Position numbers and translations under genes: made by a program. From assembly GCF_000482365.1 (NCBI RefSeq), contig NZ_AXVC01000027.1, positions 1-59,428 on the forward strand: a stretch of DNA of 59,428 nt, read 5' to 3'. The notes beneath the pieces are model-generated. The model searched no databases. It saw nothing but the letters and a program-made list of their open reading frames with translations, and was not told the origin of the DNA. The DNA comes from Porphyromonas uenonis DSM 23387 = JCM 13868. Lineage in GTDB: Bacteria; Bacteroidota; Bacteroidia; Bacteroidales; Porphyromonadaceae. Below are positions 43,866-51,393 of the stretch, piece by piece. Every line of letters starts with the position of its first letter. The stretch's first letter is position 1.

Positions 43866-43901
43866 TAGTGATTAGAGGTTAGTGATTAGAGGTTAGAGGT
43901 A

Positions 43902-44126
43902 GGGGTGACGCATGATAAAAATGACTTGTTTCATTTCTACCTGGGAATTTCCAAAATAAGTACCTAGAAATTTGGCAAATTCCTAGGTAGAAATGGCCAA
44001 ATTCTTCGGACTTATTTTTTGATTCCTCCGAAGTTTCATTTGATTCCTCCGAAGAATTTTTTATTTCCTAGGTAGGAATTGGGCAAATTCCTAGGTACTT
44101 ATTTGGCAAATTCCTAGGTAGGAATT
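43902..44126 (-). repeat. Family-2 element, one end plus core
   Basis: The terminal GGGTGACGCATGATAA is kept on the left, followed by the inverted core with CCTAGG and GATTCCTCCGAAG units. The arm and the opposite terminus are missing; the core passes straight into heptad repeats at TAGGAATTTAGAGG. Confidence 0.8.
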
Positions 44127-44225
44127 TAGAGGTTAGAAGTTAGAGGTTAGAATTTAGAGGTTAGAAATTAGAATTTAGAGATTGGAAAGATCGGAGTAAT
44201 CGGAGCCATCGGAATCATCGGAGCT

Positions 44226-44301
44226 GTCGGAGCTGATCTCTAACCTCTAACCTCTAACCTCTAACCTCTAATCTCTGACCTCTAACTTCTAATCTCTAAT
44301 T
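44226..44301. repeat. 7-bp-period array abutting the cls promoter
   Basis: About ten TCTAACC/TCTAATC/TCTGACC heptads end about 5 bp before TACCTTTG at 44306, so they occupy the -33 region of the cls promoter. Confidence 0.75.
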
Positions 44302-44305
44302 TCCT

Positions 44306-44313
44306 TACCTTTG
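44306..44313 (+). promoter_or_regulatory. cls promoter -7 box
   Basis: TACCTTTG lies 52 bp before the ATG at 44366. The -33 region is made of heptad repeats. Confidence 0.55.
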
Positions 44314-44365
44314 CGATAGTGGGTCTGCTACAGCACTTTGAGCAGGCTCCGTAGGCTTGCAATCT

Positions 44366-45796
44366 ATGTGGACGATACTGCTGACTATCCTATACACGCT
44401 CCTGGTCGTGGGCGTGGTGGTCGTTATCCTGACAGGCGGCGATGACATCTATCGGATGTTTTCGTGGCTGATGGTTGTGCTCTTTATTCCCATCGTGGGG
44501 GTGATCCTCTACCTGCTCTTTGGGCGCTCGACAGCCTCCATGCGGTTGATCCCTAAGGACTTCCTCAGAGAGATCAATAGGATGCCACTAGAGCACACCG
44601 ATCAAGCCTTTCACCAGGCGCTCCTAGAGGATCCCTACTACGGGACGCTCGGCAAGTTGCTCTACAAAAGTGATGATCGTACGGTGCTGGCCGCCTCCTC
44701 GATGTCGGTCATCACGGTGGGTACGGACAAGTACCGACGGCTCTTTGAGGACATACGCTCGGCACGGAGCGAGATACACCTGATGTACTACATTATCGCC
44801 TCTGACGAGCTGGGGGTCAAGCTACGTGACCTCTTGGTGAGTAAGGCTCTCGAGGGAGTTCGCGTGCGGGTTATCTATGATGGTCTGGGCTCCTTCTGGA
44901 GCGATGTGCGGGGCTTCTGGAAGCCTCTTCGTAGGGCTGGGGGAGAGGTCTATGCGTTCCTGCCGGTGCGGCTCCCCTTCATTGATCTGCGTATCAACTA
45001 TCGCAACCATCGCAAGGTGGTGGTGATAGATCAGCGGATAGGCTATCTCGGGGGGATGAATGTGGCGCAGTACTATACGCAAGGCAATGAGCTGGGGCAG
45101 TGGCGCGACACGCACTTTCGCATAGAGGGTAGTGCCGTGGCGGGGTTGCAGCGTGTCTTCCTGGTGGACTGGGCTGTAGCGGTGCGCAAGCGCTTTGACG
45201 TAGCTCCTTACTTTGCCGAGATCGATCGGGGCGCCCCGTACGAGCATCCGATAGCGATGCAGTTCCTGACGAATGGTCCGCAGGCGCACTGGCAAACGAT
45301 TGAGCAGGCGTTCGTCAAGGCGTGCTCGATGGCCCACGAAGAGATCTTGATCCAGACGCCTTACTTCCTCCCGCCTGAGGGGTTGCTGATGAGCCTCTGT
45401 AGCGCAGCTATGCGTGGTGTGCATGTCTGCGTCATGATCCCCGAGCGGGGCGACTCGTACCTGACGCAGCGCGCCTCGGACTCTTACCTGACGCAGCTGA
45501 TGCAGGCGGGCGTGGACGTGAGTCGCTACCGTGGCGGCTTCCTACACTCTAAGCTGATGGTGGTGGATAGGCGTATCGTCGGTGTCGGCAGTGCGAATAT
45601 GGACTTCCGTAGCTTGGAGATCAATCTGGAGGTGATGTCTTTCGTCTATGACAGGCAGATCGCTGAGGAGCTCTGCAAGACCTTTGAGGAGGATCTGCAG
45701 TCGTGTCGTCAGCTAACCCTAGAGGAGTGGAATAAGCGCTCCCTGTGGATACGTAGCTGGGAGGCTGTCGCTCGGCTCTTCTCGCCACTCCTCTGA
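44366..45796 (+). CDS. cls: Cardiolipin synthase (phospholipase D family)
   Basis: This inner-membrane enzyme of 476 residues condenses two phosphatidylglycerols to cardiolipin and glycerol. Two N-terminal transmembrane helices (about 1-55) are followed by two PLD domains with the HKD motifs NHRKVVVIDQRIGYLGGMN and HSKLMVVDRRIVGVGSANMDFRS. The length and order match ClsA-type enzymes. ATG 44366 (MWTILLTILYT) was preferred to the in-frame TTG 9 bp earlier. No partner gene is linked; the next feature is a minus-strand RNA candidate. Confidence 0.94.
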   Translation: MWTILLTILYTLLVVGVVVVILTGGDDIYRMFSWLMVVLFIPIVGVILYLLFGRSTASMRLIPKDFLREINRMPLEHTDQAFHQALLEDPYYGTLGKLLYKSDDRTVLAASSMSVITVGTDKYRRLFEDIRSARSEIHLMYYIIASDELGVKLRDLLVSKALEGVRVRVIYDGLGSFWSDVRGFWKPLRRAGGEVYAFLPVRLPFIDLRINYRNHRKVVVIDQRIGYLGGMNVAQYYTQGNELGQWRDTHFRIEGSAVAGLQRVFLVDWAVAVRKRFDVAPYFAEIDRGAPYEHPIAMQFLTNGPQAHWQTIEQAFVKACSMAHEEILIQTPYFLPPEGLLMSLCSAAMRGVHVCVMIPERGDSYLTQRASDSYLTQLMQAGVDVSRYRGGFLHSKLMVVDRRIVGVGSANMDFRSLEINLEVMSFVYDRQIAEELCKTFEEDLQSCRQLTLEEWNKRSLWIRSWEAVARLFSPLL

Positions 45797-45806
45797 GTAC
45801 GGACAC

Positions 45807-46069
45807 AAAAAAGCCGCACTGTGGATTAGGAAAACTCCGAAGAACATACAAGTTTTGAGGATCCACCACCATCTGAAGTCCACTGGAGCAACAAGTGCTC
45901 ACATACTCACCAGGAGCATGTCGAGGCCGGTCATCAAGTAGGTAGAATGATCTCGGAATAGTCGATTAAATTTGAAGAGTTTCCGTATCAAGCAGTGCGG
46001 CTATGGGTCTGTGCCGTGCTACATATCATATGCTAAGAACACATTGCTAAGTCACCTATCGGTGTCTTG
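45807..46069 (-). ncRNA. Candidate structured RNA, 6S-like
   Basis: A strong promoter (46076-46107) drives the minus strand. The transcript would have a ~66-nt leader with a CACC-GATA-GGTG hairpin, then a 191-nt rod closed by AGCCGCACTG (46002-45993) paired with CAGTGCGGCT (45821-45812), ending in T6. Inside, GGAAACTC pairs with GAGTTTTCC (one bulge), CTACC with GGTGG, and GAGCA/TGCTC forms an apical hairpin, with internal loops between. A long closed rod of about 190 nt with a central bubble and own promoter/terminator is the build of 6S RNA. Identity as 6S is inference; no open reading frame competes. Confidence 0.55.
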
Positions 46070-46075
46070 CTACGA

Positions 46076-46107
46076 CAAATATAGGGTAATATTTCGAGCT
46101 GTGCAAA
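46076..46107 (-). promoter_or_regulatory. Promoter of the candidate structured RNA
   Basis: On the minus strand TTTG (46107-46104), a 20-bp spacer and TATATTTG (46083-46076) form a canonical Bacteroidetes promoter with no protein gene downstream. Confidence 0.7.
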
Positions 46108-46189
46108 TTGGCGCGTACATTCCACCCGCTAATGCAATTTCTCAAGAATGATGTTTTTGAAGACTTCCTCGGGGGAAACGTATAACCCT

Positions 46190-46405
46190 TTGTAGGGACG
46201 CACGGCTCGTGCGTCCGTTCCCGTTAAAACCACGGATACCGTAACTTTTGACACAACGGACGCACGACCGTGCGTCCCTACAATCGTTACTCGTCGGCTG
46301 GTTTGACAACGGACGCCCTCCGACTCAACACTCCCGTGCGTCCCTACAACGGGTTACACGTCTCGTTGTACTACAACGGACACATAGATCGTGCGTCCCT
46401 ACAGG
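46190..46405. repeat. GGACGCACG palindromic repeats
   Basis: Several units of the form GGGACGCACGGCTCGTGCGT and TGCGTCCCTACAA recur, each able to form a small hairpin, joined by CGTTAC/GTTAAA spacers. Similar units lie at 12480-12530 and 12825-12950. Confidence 0.75.
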
Positions 46406-46418
46406 GCGACGTCTCACT

Positions 46419-46451
46419 CTAATCTCTAACCTCTAGCTTCTAACCTCTAAA
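46419..46451. repeat. 7-bp-period array abutting the trxB promoter
   Basis: Five heptads (TCTAATC, TCTAACC, TCTAGCT and similar) end 5 bp before the trxB -7 box, as in front of cls. Confidence 0.7.
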
Positions 46452-46455
46452 TTCG

Positions 46456-46463
46456 TATCTTTG
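46456..46463 (+). promoter_or_regulatory. trxB promoter -7 box
   Basis: TATCTTTG lies 42 bp before the trxB ATG. Heptads fill the -33 region. Confidence 0.55.
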
Positions 46464-46505
46464 CGGTGAGGTACATCTCACCATCTAAAAGAATCTATTA
46501 CTAAT

Positions 46506-47453
46506 ATGTCACAAGACAAGACTATACGCTGCCTGATCATCGGGTCAGGACCTGCAGGATATACAGCCGCTATCTACGCTTCACGAGCTAACCTATCGCC
46601 TGTGCTTTACCAGGGTCTACAACCTGGTGGACAACTTACTACGACCACTGAGGTGGAGAACTTCCCGGGCTTCCCCGAGGGGATCACGGGCCCTCAGCTT
46701 CTCGAGCAGATGCGCCAGCAGGCGGAGCGCTTTGGCACAGACATTCGCTCAGGCGAGGTGACGCGCATCGACCTCTCGGAGCGCCCCTTCGAGGTAGAGA
46801 TCGACGGTTCTACGGAGCTAACGGCACAGGCGGTGATCATCGCCACGGGAGCTCGCGCTAAGTACCTAGGTCTGGAGGATGAGACGAAGTATGCTGGCAT
46901 GGGCGTCTCGGCCTGCGCTACGTGCGACGGCTTCTTCTATCGCAAGAAGCGTGTCGCTGTCGTGGGCGGTGGCGATACAGCTTGCGAGGAGGCGCTCTAC
47001 CTAGCGGGTATCGCAGAGCAGGTCTACCTGATCGTGCGCAAGGATCATCTGCGCGCCTCTAAGGTGATGCAGGAGAGACTCTTCGCACGGGAGAATATAG
47101 AGGTGCTCTTTGAGTACAACACGGTGGGGCTCTTTGGCGACAATGGCGTGGAGGGAGCTCACCTCGTTTACAAGAAGGGGACGCCTGAGGAGGCTAAGCG
47201 TGATATAGCGATCGATGGCTTCTTCCTGGCTATCGGACACAAGCCCAATACAGACTTCCTGGCAGGTCAGCTGGAGCTGGATGATGCGGGCTACATCGTG
47301 ACTCGTGAGGGACGACCGCTGACTAGTGTGGAGGGAGTCTTTGCGGCTGGCGACGTGGCGGATCCACGCTATCGTCAGGCGATCACCTCGGCGGGTACGG
47401 GTTGCCGCGCTGCGCTGGAGGTGGAGAAGTATCTCCTCGAGAAGGAACTATAA
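46506..47453 (+). CDS. trxB: Thioredoxin-disulfide reductase
   Basis: This cytoplasmic flavoenzyme of 315 residues uses NADPH to reduce thioredoxin. It has the FAD-binding GSGPAGYTAAIYAS (about 13-26), the redox-active CATC (Cys137/Cys140) in ACATCDGFFY, the NADPH motif VVGGGDTACEEA (about 152-163) and the C-terminal FAD motif GVFAAGDVAD. The length is standard for the low-molecular-weight type. In anaerobes such as Porphyromonas it is the central dithiol route. The SIMPL gene follows 59 bp downstream. Confidence 0.96.
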   Translation: MSQDKTIRCLIIGSGPAGYTAAIYASRANLSPVLYQGLQPGGQLTTTTEVENFPGFPEGITGPQLLEQMRQQAERFGTDIRSGEVTRIDLSERPFEVEIDGSTELTAQAVIIATGARAKYLGLEDETKYAGMGVSACATCDGFFYRKKRVAVVGGGDTACEEALYLAGIAEQVYLIVRKDHLRASKVMQERLFARENIEVLFEYNTVGLFGDNGVEGAHLVYKKGTPEEAKRDIAIDGFFLAIGHKPNTDFLAGQLELDDAGYIVTREGRPLTSVEGVFAAGDVADPRYRQAITSAGTGCRAALEVEKYLLEKEL

Positions 47454-47512
47454 CGCTACGCTGGCGAGACTTCTTCGCTCTAACAGATAAATCTTCTAAC
47501 ACAATATAGATT

Positions 47513-48247
47513 ATGAATAAGCAGTGGACCTTTTGGGCAGCCTTGGCACTGGCGGTGGCCTTTGTCATAGGCATTTGGATCGCCGGCTCGACTTATCAGT
47601 CGGTGCGCAAGCCTCGCATCGTGTCGGTCACGGGCAATGCGGAGCAGGACTTCGAGAGTGACTTGATCGTCTGGAGCGCTTCCTTTCGTGTGCATCGTGC
47701 TACGCTGAGCGACGCTTACACGGAGATCGAGCGGGAGCGCACGGTGGTGCAGGAGTTTCTCCAGAAGGCTGGTCTGAAGGCTGATGGCTACACCTTCGAG
47801 AGTCTAGAGGTGTCGCAGGACTACAACAATGGCTACGACACGCATGGTAACTATCAGCAGGTGCCCAACGGCTATGTGCTCACGCAGTCGGTGACTGTGA
47901 CGAGCAAGGACCTGGACGGTGTCGAGGCTCTGTCGAAGAGTATCTCCTCGCTGATCTCTCAGGGTGTGGAAATAACGAGCCAAGCGCCAGCCTACTACTA
48001 CACGAATCTGGACGACCTCAAGCATCAGATGCTGCGCCAAGCCTCTGAAGACGCGCTGAATCGTGCCGAGGAGATAGCCTCGGGAAGCCGTGGCAAGGTG
48101 GGCAAGCTACAGAATGCCTCGATGGGGGTCTTCCAGATTGTCGGCAAGAATGCTGGAGAGGACTACTCATGGGGTGGTGCTTTCAACACATCCTCACGTC
48201 ACAAGACGATCTCGGTGACTGTCCGCGCGACCTACGCACTCCGCTAG
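47513..48247 (+). CDS. SIMPL-domain (DUF541) protein with N-terminal membrane anchor
   Basis: In 244 residues a single N-terminal helix (about 5-27, signal anchor or signal peptide) precedes one SIMPL/DUF541 domain starting RIVSVTGNAEQDFESDLIVWSASF. The Tyr-rich centre (YTFESLEVSQDYNNGYDTHG) and GVEITSQAPAYYYTNLDDLK fit the family. SIMPL proteins (e.g. BP26 of Brucella, YggE) are periplasmic oligomers linked to oxidative-stress protection; the precise role is unsettled. The neighbourhood with trxB agrees with, but does not prove, a redox role. Confidence 0.85.
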   Translation: MNKQWTFWAALALAVAFVIGIWIAGSTYQSVRKPRIVSVTGNAEQDFESDLIVWSASFRVHRATLSDAYTEIERERTVVQEFLQKAGLKADGYTFESLEVSQDYNNGYDTHGNYQQVPNGYVLTQSVTVTSKDLDGVEALSKSISSLISQGVEITSQAPAYYYTNLDDLKHQMLRQASEDALNRAEEIASGSRGKVGKLQNASMGVFQIVGKNAGEDYSWGGAFNTSSRHKTISVTVRATYALR

Positions 48248-48324
48248 ACGACGGGCGTGCGTCCCGTCTTCGGGAAAATTGCATCCTTGGTGCGAGGAGG
48301 GGAGTATTTGTGCCAAATAATCAG

Positions 48325-48332
48325 TATCTTTG
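48325..48332 (+). promoter_or_regulatory. Promoter -7 box of the deaminase operon
   Basis: TATCTTTG lies 30 bp before the deaminase ATG at 48363. A TTTG at 48307 has a short 14-bp spacer. Confidence 0.5.
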
Positions 48333-48362
48333 TGGCGGTTTACACTATGGGTAAATCACTAC

Positions 48363-48851
48363 ATGATGACAATCACACCGACTACCCCCTCTGCTCCTGA
48401 CTCAAAGCAGACAATCTTAGATCGTCGCTATCTGCGTATGGCTCGTATATGGGCTGAGAACTCCTACTGTCAGCGTCGACAAGTAGGAGCCCTCATCGTG
48501 CACAATCAGATGATCATCTCGGATGGCTACAACGGTACGCCTTCGGGCTTTGAGAATGTGTGCGAAGATGAAGAGGGGATCACCAAGCCTTACGTCCTCC
48601 ACGCAGAGGCGAATGCAATCACGAAGGTGGCTGCCTCGGGCAATAACTGCACGGGTGCGACGATCTACATTACTGCCTCGCCTTGTCTGGAGTGTGCTAA
48701 GCTGATCATCCAGAGTCGCATACGACGTGTGGTCTATGGCGAGCAGTACCGACTCACCGACGGTGTCGAGCTCCTCGAGCGTGCTGGCATCGAGGTGGTC
48801 TATATACCGCTTGACACCACCTCGTCAGCCACGGAGTCCTCTACCCATTAG
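48363..48851 (+). CDS. dCMP deaminase-type zinc enzyme
   Basis: This 162-residue member of the cytidine/deoxycytidylate deaminase superfamily has the zinc site HAEANAI (His80, Glu82) and PCLECAK (Cys108, Cys111). The start RYLRMARIWAENSYCQRRQVGALIV and SDGYNGTPSGFENVC are typical for dCMP deaminase (dCMP to dUMP for dTTP synthesis) and for the ComEB group. ATG 48363 was chosen since the -7 box lies just before it; a longer frame would start in the promoter. The S41 protease and the cyclo-ligase follow closely, suggesting one operon with folate/thymidylate-related members. Confidence 0.9.
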   Translation: MMTITPTTPSAPDSKQTILDRRYLRMARIWAENSYCQRRQVGALIVHNQMIISDGYNGTPSGFENVCEDEEGITKPYVLHAEANAITKVAASGNNCTGATIYITASPCLECAKLIIQSRIRRVVYGEQYRLTDGVELLERAGIEVVYIPLDTTSSATESSTH

Positions 48852-48896
48852 TATTATGTACCTATTTCTAGACATTGAGAGGAACAAGTGGTAGAT

Positions 48897-50489
48897 ATGC
48901 GTCGTCGATATAAATATTTGCTTTGCCTTCTGGCTGGTGCGCTGATTGGGAGCTTAACCTTCTGGCTCATCTCTCGCTATCGGAGCTTCACGCATGCAGA
49001 CAAGTTCGACCAGGTACTTCAGTTGATTGACAAGTATTACGTAGACTCTGTGGACATGGAGGAGCTACGGACCAATCTCTTGCCCTATCTGCTAGGTGCT
49101 CTGGATCCGCACTCGACTTACATCCCGCCGCTGGAGTCTGAGCGTGAGGAGCAGAGACTGGAGGGACAGTTTGAGGGGATTGGAATCATCTACAACATCA
49201 TCACCGACACGATCGTCGTCGATCAGGTCTTCGCTGGAGGCCCCTCCGAGACGGCTGGGCTAGAGCCCGGAGACCGCATCCTAGCGTGCGATGGCAAGAG
49301 CCTCCTCGGTGAGCGCAACAACCAAGACACGATCACCTCGGCACTGAGAGGACCTGCGGGGTCCGTGGTGCATCTATCGGTACTGCGTCGCCATGCGCGC
49401 AGAGATGTGAGCGTAGTGCGTGGACCTGTGCCGATCCAGAGCATCGAGGTGAGCTATATGCTGACACCCACCATCGGGCTAATGCAGATCACCACTTGGG
49501 CTCGGACTACCTACGACGAATTCATTCAGCATTGGGGCGCGCTACAAAGAGCAGGGGCGAAAGCGCTGGTCCTAGACTTGAGAGACAATACGGGAGGCTA
49601 CATGAACTCGGCTATAGCCGTCGCCAATGAGTTCCTTCAGGAGGGTCAACTGATCGTCTACACCGAGGGACGCACCATGCCTCGTGAAGATGTGGTGGCC
49701 AATGGCGAGGGCATGCTACAGCGACTGCCACTCGTGGTGCTGGTCAATGAGAATAGTGCGTCAGCCTCCGAGATCTTCTCTGGAGCGATGCAAGACCACG
49801 ACCGTGCGATGATCGTGGGACGACAGACCTATGGCAAGGGTTTGGTACAGCAGCCCTTTACTTTTGCGGACAACTCCAGCGTGCGCCTTACGGTGGCACG
49901 TTACTACACTCCCTCGGGACGTAACATACAGCGCCCCTACGAGCAGGGTAGCCTCTCCTCCATCGAGGAGAGCCTTATGAGTGTCTCGGGCATCAAACCT
50001 GTGGGTGACTATGCGGATACGCTCTCACTGACTAAGCAGAAGCAACGAGAGTATCATAGCGACAAGGGACGTCTCCTCTTCAGTGGCTATGGCATTATGC
50101 CGGATATCTTCGTACCGCAAGATACTGCCATGATCAATGCTTATGCTGCACGTCTGATCATGTCTGGGCTGATGCAGGAGTACGCCTTTTACTTTGTAGA
50201 TCTCAATAGAGCGGCCCTCCGTGAGATGGGTTCAGTCCAGGAGCTACTAGAGCTACTGGATCAGGAGAAGTCTCTCGTGAACGACCTAGCCGCATACGCT
50301 GCCGAGCGAGGTATAGCACAGCGGCCCCAGATGTTGCGCCAAGCTTCACAGCGCTTGCAACTACAGATGTATGCCTTGATAGCTAATCATCTCTTTGGCG
50401 CTACGGGCTTCTATCAGGTGATAACCCAAGACGATCCGATGATCAGTAGCGCGGAGCAATATATAGAGGACAATTATCACATGCGATGA
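48897..50489 (+). CDS. S41-family C-terminal processing peptidase
   Basis: This 530-residue protease has an N-terminal membrane anchor (LLCLLAGALIGSLTFWLI), a PDZ domain (GQFEGIGIIYNIITDTIVV to GDRILACDGKSL) and the S41 catalytic core with NENSASASEIFSGAMQ and the downstream Lys in RQTYGKGLVQQ, the Ser-Lys dyad. It probably acts on envelope proteins in the periplasm. The C-terminal ~150 residues are helical and extend beyond a minimal CtpA. ATG 48897 is preferred, but GTG 48888 is in frame too. The stop overlaps the next start (ATGA), so the two are translationally coupled. Confidence 0.92.
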   Translation: MRRRYKYLLCLLAGALIGSLTFWLISRYRSFTHADKFDQVLQLIDKYYVDSVDMEELRTNLLPYLLGALDPHSTYIPPLESEREEQRLEGQFEGIGIIYNIITDTIVVDQVFAGGPSETAGLEPGDRILACDGKSLLGERNNQDTITSALRGPAGSVVHLSVLRRHARRDVSVVRGPVPIQSIEVSYMLTPTIGLMQITTWARTTYDEFIQHWGALQRAGAKALVLDLRDNTGGYMNSAIAVANEFLQEGQLIVYTEGRTMPREDVVANGEGMLQRLPLVVLVNENSASASEIFSGAMQDHDRAMIVGRQTYGKGLVQQPFTFADNSSVRLTVARYYTPSGRNIQRPYEQGSLSSIEESLMSVSGIKPVGDYADTLSLTKQKQREYHSDKGRLLFSGYGIMPDIFVPQDTAMINAYAARLIMSGLMQEYAFYFVDLNRAALREMGSVQELLELLDQEKSLVNDLAAYAAERGIAQRPQMLRQASQRLQLQMYALIANHLFGATGFYQVITQDDPMISSAEQYIEDNYHMR

Positions 50490-51073
50490 TGAGTGGTGAC
50501 AGAGTGAGAGAAGAGAAAAAAGCATTGCGTCGCACCATCCGTGCTAAGATGCGGAGTGAGTGGACCGAAGAGTACCGACAGACGGTCTCGGAGCGTGTCT
50601 GTAGGCAGATAGAGGCCTTCCTGCCCTTCGTGCGGAGTCACAGCATAGCTCTGTACTGTGCCTTGCCCGATGAGGTAGACTTGACGGCTATCCTAGAGCG
50701 CTACCAGGGTGAGAAGAGACTACTCATACCCCGTGTCGAGGGCGACGATATCAACTTCTACGCCTATCAGTCTGACTCGCTCGTCACCAGTGAGGACTAC
50801 AAGATCCTCGAGCCGACAGCTACTGCCGAAGAGGCGGTAGATCCTGCAGAGATAGAGCTAATCCTCGTACCAGGACTCGCATTCGACCCGCATGGCGGAC
50901 GTATGGGGCGTGGCAAGGGGTTCTATGATCGCTTTTTCGCACGTTGCCCCCATGCACTCCGTGTAGCGGTCACCTCCTCGATGCAGATCGTCGAGCAGAT
51001 CCCGCTAGAGCCGTGGGACGTCACGATGCACTACATCATATCAGATAGCAAAACTTACGAGGTGCGCGACTAA
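50486..51073 (+). CDS. 5-formyltetrahydrofolate cyclo-ligase
   Basis: This 195-residue enzyme converts 5-formyl-THF to 5,10-methenyl-THF with ATP, a folate salvage step. The N-terminus has KKALRRTIRAKM, the middle LPDEVD and YQGEKRLLIPRVEGDD, and the end the family signature LVPGLAFDPHGGRMGRGKGFYDRF. The start overlaps the protease stop by 4 bp; ATG 50489 is an alternative. A MITE has inserted between its stop and its terminator. Confidence 0.95.
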   Translation: MMSGDRVREEKKALRRTIRAKMRSEWTEEYRQTVSERVCRQIEAFLPFVRSHSIALYCALPDEVDLTAILERYQGEKRLLIPRVEGDDINFYAYQSDSLVTSEDYKILEPTATAEEAVDPAEIELILVPGLAFDPHGGRMGRGKGFYDRFFARCPHALRVAVTSSMQIVEQIPLEPWDVTMHYIISDSKTYEVRD

Positions 51074-51104
51074 CACTGGTCGCATCAACCGACAAACATA
51101 GCAA

Positions 51105-51280
51105 GAGACTGTTGCAAAAGTCAACAGTCAGGACAATCTTGCTCGCAAGATTGTCCTGACTTTGCAGAAAGGATGAAGCGCAAGGCGCTGAGGGTGAGGT
51201 CTGAAGGGAGCATACATCCGTATGTGACCGAAGCCGAATCCCGAAAGCAACACAGCGATTCGCCTTTATGCAACAGTTTC
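51105..51280 (-). mobile_element. Family-1 MITE, complete
   Basis: It is 176 bp long, GAGACTGTTGCA to TGCAACAGTTTC, and flanked by the exact 5-bp duplication AGCAA (51100-51104 and 51281-51285). It lies 31 bp after the cyclo-ligase stop. Confidence 0.93.
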
Positions 51281-51292
51281 AGCAAATACAAG

Positions 51293-51345
51293 CTCCCCCC
51301 ACCACAGTTCATCGACTGTGATGGGGGGAGTCTCTATTTATTAGT
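51293..51345. terminator. Intrinsic terminator beyond the MITE
   Basis: CTCCCCCCACCACAGT (51293-51308) pairs with ACTGTGATGGGGGGAG (51315-51330), nearly perfect, followed by TCTCTATTTATT. It would terminate the deaminase-protease-cyclo-ligase operon, and may also serve the convergent lyase gene. Confidence 0.8.
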
Positions 51346-51393
51346 AGGCTATTGGATTTGTTTCGATAGCCTTTTACCAGTACCTACTATATA

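Larger units (their letters stand above)
43866..44305. other. Repeat-filled gap between LRR protein gene and cls
   Basis: No gene is visible. Contents in order: heptads (43866-43900), a family-2 element truncated at its arm (43902-44126), heptads (44124-44187), ATCGGAGCC-type 9-bp-period units (44188-44225) and reverse heptads (44226-44301) running up to the cls -7 box. Confidence 0.75.
45797..46505. other. Long intergenic region between cls and trxB
   Basis: The left half holds the candidate minus-strand structured RNA (45807-46069) and its promoter (46076-46107). The right half (46175-46405) holds four or five GGGACGCACG/CGTGCGTCCC palindromes, then a heptad array (46419-46451) and the trxB promoter. 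No protein gene is seen. Confidence 0.75.

Noticed and set aside
45812-46002. A MITE, from its 10-bp inverted ends 191 bp apart
   Set aside because: There is no target duplication and no second copy in the window, and a promoter and T-run fit a transcribed RNA better.
51121-51312. A ~50-60-codon reading frame (KGESLCCFRDSASVTYG...) that recurs in several places
   Set aside because: It lies inside every family-1 MITE copy and is similar only because the DNA is repeated. It has no start context, differs at its ends between copies and overlaps the terminal repeats, so it is not a gene.
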